Source of the DNA: Volvox africanus
Taxonomy: Eukaryota > Chlorophyta > Chlorophyceae > Chlamydomonadales > Volvocaceae
NCBI GenBank assembly: GCA_030268105.1
Contig: BSDZ01000080.1
Coordinates: 930,001-994,000 of the forward strand
Direction of reading: 5' to 3'
DNA: 64,000 bases
How positions within the stretch are numbered: position 1 is the stretch's first letter; every line of letters begins with the position of its first letter. Below are positions 59,461-64,000 of the stretch, in pieces. Both the position numbers and the translations under genes were made by a program. The notes beneath the pieces were generated by a model, which was given only the letters and a program-made list of their open reading frames with translations, searched no databases and was not told the DNA's origin.

Positions 59461-62400
59461 ATGTCTGAAAAGAACATTTATTCTACAGGAGCTACGCTGG
59501 CCATGGACGTGGAAGCACAAGAACCCTTGCTGAGGTCAGGAAAACATTATACCCATTTCATTCTTACTTAACTATTTATACAGCGACCCAACTTATTCCT
59601 ACTATACCATCTCGCGTCGTTGTACTATCCTAGGCATCGCGCTCAGGTTGGCTGTACTCGTTGCAATGTCGGCCTGTGGTCATGTATGGGTAAGTCATCC
59701 ACAGTGACATCTATCTATGTAAGGTATGTGGGAACGATCCCATAAGTTGGCTGGGAGCAGGGGAAGACGAGAGCTCCACAAGAGCAAAAGCAAATGGAGG
59801 AATGCGGGCACTGCCTTTCCGGTCACACATTCGACGAGGAAGGGGGACAATGGGTGGGGTGGGGAGGGCTAGTTTCAAAGATGTGGCGAAATGGATACAT
59901 GCTTGCCATGTGGGGCGTTATTTGTGGCCTACAAAAAAATATAATTATAAGTGATAGGCTATGGAAGGTATTGATCTTTGCTTTGGCAACAACGGGCAAT
60001 TTCTCCGGCGTGCTGGGATGGGGAAAACGGCCAACACGGGGGTACTGGGGAAAAGACGCCGGCTTCCGGGTTTTGTCCGGCAGTTTTGTCAGGCAAGACA
60101 CCAGTTCACACGTACCGTGTCGGTAGAAATATGCATATATATATGTGTATATATATATATGTGTGTGTGTGTGTCTATATGTGTGTGTGTATATATATGT
60201 GTGTGTGTGCATATATATATATATATGTGTGTGTGTGCATATATATATATATATATGTGTGTGTGTGTATATATATGTGTGTGTGTATATATATGTGTGT
60301 ATATATATATGCAACATAAATTCCTCCATCATAGAATTCTGTAGCGTTTTAAATTACATATCTATTCGCAAAGTCGTAATTTGCGCATTTTTTATCCCTT
60401 CGTTGCGCCTAACTACACAAGGGGCGATCCTCATCTTCCTTATCGTAATGACGGCCGTATTTACGGGACATGATGGTGGCGGCAGCAGCTCCAGGGGGGT
60501 ACCGACTCCTGGTTCGGCGATGGCGTATGGTTTTGCTGTACCAACAGGTGCGGCAAGTTTCATAAAACTTGAGAAAGATCTTCGGATAAATTTATCAGGT
60601 TTTCCACCACCCAATGCGCTTAAGGGAGTAAATGCCTTTTCACAAAGATGTTTTGTTAAATATTCTGAAACTCACGGGGGTTACGGCGATTGGTGCATAC
60701 ATAACGGATTCTTGAACCTTAACCAGCAACGCATCCGGAAGCGGCTTGTAATTGGGACCTAACTGGGCTCGCGTGTGCGTTTGGAAATAGAATCCACGTC
60801 GTCGTTCTTTGGCTGTTTCAGTGTTAAGATGCATGATGTTTTTATTCGGCTGCCACTGCTGCCTCCATGACCACGAACACCGTCCCCCGAGAAAGGGAAA
60901 GGAAATGGCAGGGTTTGGTCTCGTGTGGTGAGCAACCCTTTGCCTAACTAAGATCGATCGTACAGTTGATCTCTCGGCCACATCCTCTATCGGCCACATC
61001 CAATACACTAATAACGGATCTGTTCTTGAAAGTACGATGGTGCCGTACTACCCTTCTCCATCTAGGTGCGGTGACGGGCTGTAACGACTCCGAGGCGCTG
61101 TGTTTAATAACCAAACCCGTCCCATCCCCCGAGCAGGACTATCGAGGACACCCTCGAAGAGTAAGTATACGGCGCTACGTCATAGTTGATCCAAATTTTA
61201 CAACTCGTTTAGCCTCCAACCCTCCAAACCCCCGGGTTATTTATAAGTGCAGGTCAACGGAACCAAAGGCCTTGTTGCCTCTGACCAAAGCCGGTGCGCC
61301 GACATTGGTGCCCGTGTACTGGAGGTACGACAAGAGTGTCGTACGTACGGGCGATTGCGGCCATACCGGATATGTCATAGAAATCTGGGTTGTTCACCCG
61401 TCTCCCCTAATTTCATTCCATTCCATCCTTCTACTTATGATGTCTTCTGGATCTGACTCCCACAGCGGTTTCGTAGCGTTCTCCATATCAATGCAGACCT
61501 TTTCCGAAACCATATCAATGCAGACCTTTTCCGAAACCACAAAAAACAGGATGGTGGGCACGCTGTGGATGCGGCGGTGGCGGTGGTACTGTGTCAGGGT
61601 GTCGTAAACCCCTTTGCCAGTGGCGTGGGCGGCGGCCACTTCGCCCTCATCAGGTTGGCGAACGGAAGCTCTGAGTTCATCAATGCCCGGGAGGTTGCGC
61701 CGGGTGCGGCGCGACCCGACATGTACAGTGGTACGTCCTGTGCGTCTGTGCACTGCTTTCCGTACAATACATTCGTACAAATACATCTACGCAAGCTTTA
61801 GTGTTGTTTTTCGTTTTGTGAAGTGGACATGTTAATCCTATTAAGAACATCCGTGATGTCGCTTTGGTGACTTCTTCTTTTTCTTCTTTGCCTGCAAAAA
61901 TGTTTGGTTTTGTATTTTTTATTGGTTATTGCCGATTAAGAAGTTGCTTTCCATTAAAAAATTAAGAGTTTAATTTATATTTAGGACTTTAACATGTATA
62001 AATATATAATAAATATAATAAATATAATAATAATGATAATAATAATTATTATTAATTATTATTTTTATTATGATAATAAATATAATAATAAATATAATAA
62101 ATATATACTCTCTACCCTCTACCTATATATAAATATATAAATTAAACTCTTAATTTTTTAATGGAAAGCAACTTCTTAATCGGCAATAACCTATATATAT
62201 GTATGTATATATATATACCCTAACCTATATACAGAGCTGAAACAGGTTTTAAATAAATAAATAAGTATGTTTTACATATTATCGCCTTCTGGTGGCGCTT
62301 GTTCAGGCAAGCCCCAGTACGCCTCCCTGGATGGCGGCCTCGCCGTAGCGGTGCCCCTGGAGTTGAAGGGGCTGGAGCTAGCCTGGCGTCGCCACGGCCG

Positions 62401-63770
62401 GCTGCCCTGGGCGAGACTGGTTCAGCCCGCTGCGGAAATTGCACGACATGGTTTCGCGGCACATCCGTACTTTGTATATGTCGTTACGGGCAACTTTACA
62501 CTTAACCGACTTAAGGTAAATGTTTACTACTTGAATCAGAAGATTAACATAACAATCATAATGAAGGTTAAAAATTTTGATAATGTTTATTTAGAGGTAC
62601 GACAATGCCGTGCATGCCGTCGGGAGGGGTTGATGAGCAAAAAGGAAAATGAGCTTTCGTGTTCTTGAGGGGTGTACGGGTTGAGTCCCCACAACTCATA
62701 CACACACGTTTTGCTCCGGAGATGCGTCTCTGAGGACGCGGGTCTGCGCTGCTCAATCGTTATCGTTTTTGCGTCGTTTTTCATGCGAGCACAAACATCT
62801 CGCTGTCGCCACCGTCGTCATCATCATCACATCCACCACCGCCATGCCGTCCGCCGCCGCCGCCGCCGCCGCCTCACAGAGTGACCCCCTGACGGCGGAG
62901 GCCTTCTTGGTCCGCGATCCACGGGACGGTTCCTACCGCGCGCCACGAGTAGGGGAGCTGTGCTGCCGGCGACCTGCACTGGCTGATACTCTGGATTCTG
63001 GTGAGTATGGATTTATGTGATTGTAGAGTACCGCACCCAGGTATCGTACACGGACGTCGTATATGTACGAGGGCCAGGAAGGAATCCGGAATATCTCATT
63101 GCATCGCGAATCAAATTAATACGTGGGATGCTTAGGATACCATTTATTGGTCATGGTGATTCATACGATACTGACTAACATGTATAGTCCTGGGACTCAA
63201 CTGCTGTGCGGTTTCCTCGTTTGTGTTCGCAGTGGCCAAGTACGGCGTGTCCTGGCTGTACGAACCAAAACGTCTAGAGGAGATGGCGGCGGAAATTCAG
63301 GCGGCGGGAGGCATTATCACGGCAGCGGACTTTCTGGTATGTCGTATGTGTACGACTGAATGTCCTTATATGTCGTACACATAAGGTCTCGATGGATTGA
63401 AACGAACCCTACTGATGAGTCGCGGGGGAGAAAAGTCCACCTTGTGGCAAAGCAAAGGAAGTGTATGTCTATCTGGATGCTTCTCAGTCTATCTGTCGGT
63501 CTGTCGGTTCCTCTTGCCACCTGCCCAGGCATTTATGCGGTCTGCTTCTAAACGTCACATACACATACACATAAACATACACACACGCAGGCGGCAGAAC
63601 CTCGTGTGGAGATCCCCTTGACGTATACGCTTCCGGGCCCGGTGTCGTACAAGTTGCTTGTACCGCCGCCTCCTTCGAGTGGCGCAGTACTGTACCTAGC
63701 GCTGTCCATCGTACTCGGGTACAACATCACCCTTGATCGGATGGACCCTGTGCTCGCGGCGCATCGCGAG
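59461..63770 (+). CDS. GGT: Gamma-glutamyltransferase, 3' end outside window
   Basis: GGT transfers or hydrolyses the gamma-glutamyl group of glutathione and its conjugates; plant homologues act in the apoplast or vacuole. Exons: 59461-59534, 59584-59689, 61137-61160 (tentative micro-exon), 61253-61324, 61550-61730, 62307-62515, 62880-63000, 63233-63336, 63591-63770. The second exon contains a probable membrane anchor (TILGIALRLAVLVAMSACG), as expected for a type II membrane protein. Large-subunit signatures: GLVASDQSRCADIGARVLE, DGGHAVDAAVAVVLCQGVVN, SGVGGGHFALIRLANG, INAREVAP (the Arg is the glutamate-binding residue of the family), LDGGLAVAVPLELKGL, AADF and PPPPSSGAVLYLALSIVLG. The autocleavage Thr and the small subunit lie beyond the window edge, so the gene is partial here, not broken. 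Introns hold a TA/TG repeat and a long hairpin. Confidence 0.95.
60127..60312. repeat. (TA)n/(TG)n compound microsatellite
   Basis: Alternating TATATA and TGTGTG blocks in the GGT intron between 59690 and 61136. They give false Tyr/Val/Cys-rich frames on both strands. Confidence 0.95.
61924..62191. repeat. Long inverted repeat, 54-bp arms
   Basis: Arms 61924-61977 (starting GGTTATTGCCGATTAAGAAG) and 62138-62191 appear to be exact reverse complements around a ~160-bp AT-rich centre of AATAAT-type repeats. It sits inside a GGT intron. Telomere-like ACCCTAACC follows at 62217-62225. The architecture fits a foldback or MITE-like element without coding capacity. Confidence 0.85.
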
Positions 63771-64000
63771 GTGAAAAGGGGGAAGGGGTGGCTGGAAAAG
63801 GGAATTACGAGCGGTGTGGTCGGTAGGTGCCATCGGCAGTGTCAACCCGAACAGGACGAATGAAGTATAAGTAAGAACAATCAAACGGGCAACACAGTTT
63901 CGTAATTTTAACAAATAGATAAGGGTTCATAAATTTTAGGGCCAGCGGTCATCATGAAGTGATGATTAAATGTTGATATGATAACATTGTATATGTAATA

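Noticed and set aside
60354..60762. Plus- and minus-strand frames in the GGT intron
   Set aside because: Partly built from the TA/TG repeat, and no splice partners or domain were found.

Overview
The window is nuclear DNA of a green alga, most likely a volvocine (Chlamydomonas/Volvox relative). The signs are an interstitial TTTTAGGG array of the Chlamydomonas telomere type, intron-rich genes with GT-AG junctions, very GC-rich Ala/Gly/Gln/Pro-rich exons, many simple repeats inside introns, and TGTAA (the volvocine poly(A) signal) downstream of several stop codons. No rRNA, tRNA, CRISPR array or intact transposon was recognised. Gene models were built by hand by matching splice sites and reading phase; where a model is marked phase-consistent, the exon lengths sum to an exact multiple of three.

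Layout. 1-1.7 kb: no gene; telomere-like repeat and an AT palindrome. 1.7-15.8 kb (minus): one 14-exon gene for a ~3,502-residue protein with a small leucine-rich-repeat region and three copies of an unfamiliar motif, WDx5HPxN[LV]D. 15.8-19.5 kb: mostly empty, with one orphan ORF and one possible minus-strand exon. 19.5-26.0 kb (minus): a protein kinase-PP2C phosphatase fusion, like Arabidopsis At2g40860. 26.2-27.9 kb (plus): SEC13, head to head with the kinase-phosphatase gene. 29.4-31.5 kb (plus): a three-exon gene of unknown function. 31.5-34.5 kb: no gene seen. 34.6-41.5 kb (minus): a SANBR/KIAA1841-like BTB protein. 42.3-43.7 kb (minus): a tentative F-box-like gene, divergent from a plastid-targeted peroxiredoxin-like gene at 43.8-49.9 kb (plus). 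50-55.5 kb: weak candidates only. 55.5-56.6 kb (plus): a coiled-coil gene. 59.5 kb to the right edge (plus): gamma-glutamyltransferase, cut off by the window end before its catalytic small subunit.

The genes do not form an operon or one pathway; they are housekeeping and signalling genes: secretory coat/nuclear pore (SEC13), thiol and glutathione metabolism (peroxiredoxin-like, GGT), signalling (kinase-PP2C) and large, mostly disordered proteins of unknown role. The most unusual items are the triplicated WDx5HPxN[LV]D motif in the giant protein, a 12-bp palindrome GACCCATGGGTC present four times in coding and non-coding DNA, and several hairpin elements, three of them beside telomere-like sequence.
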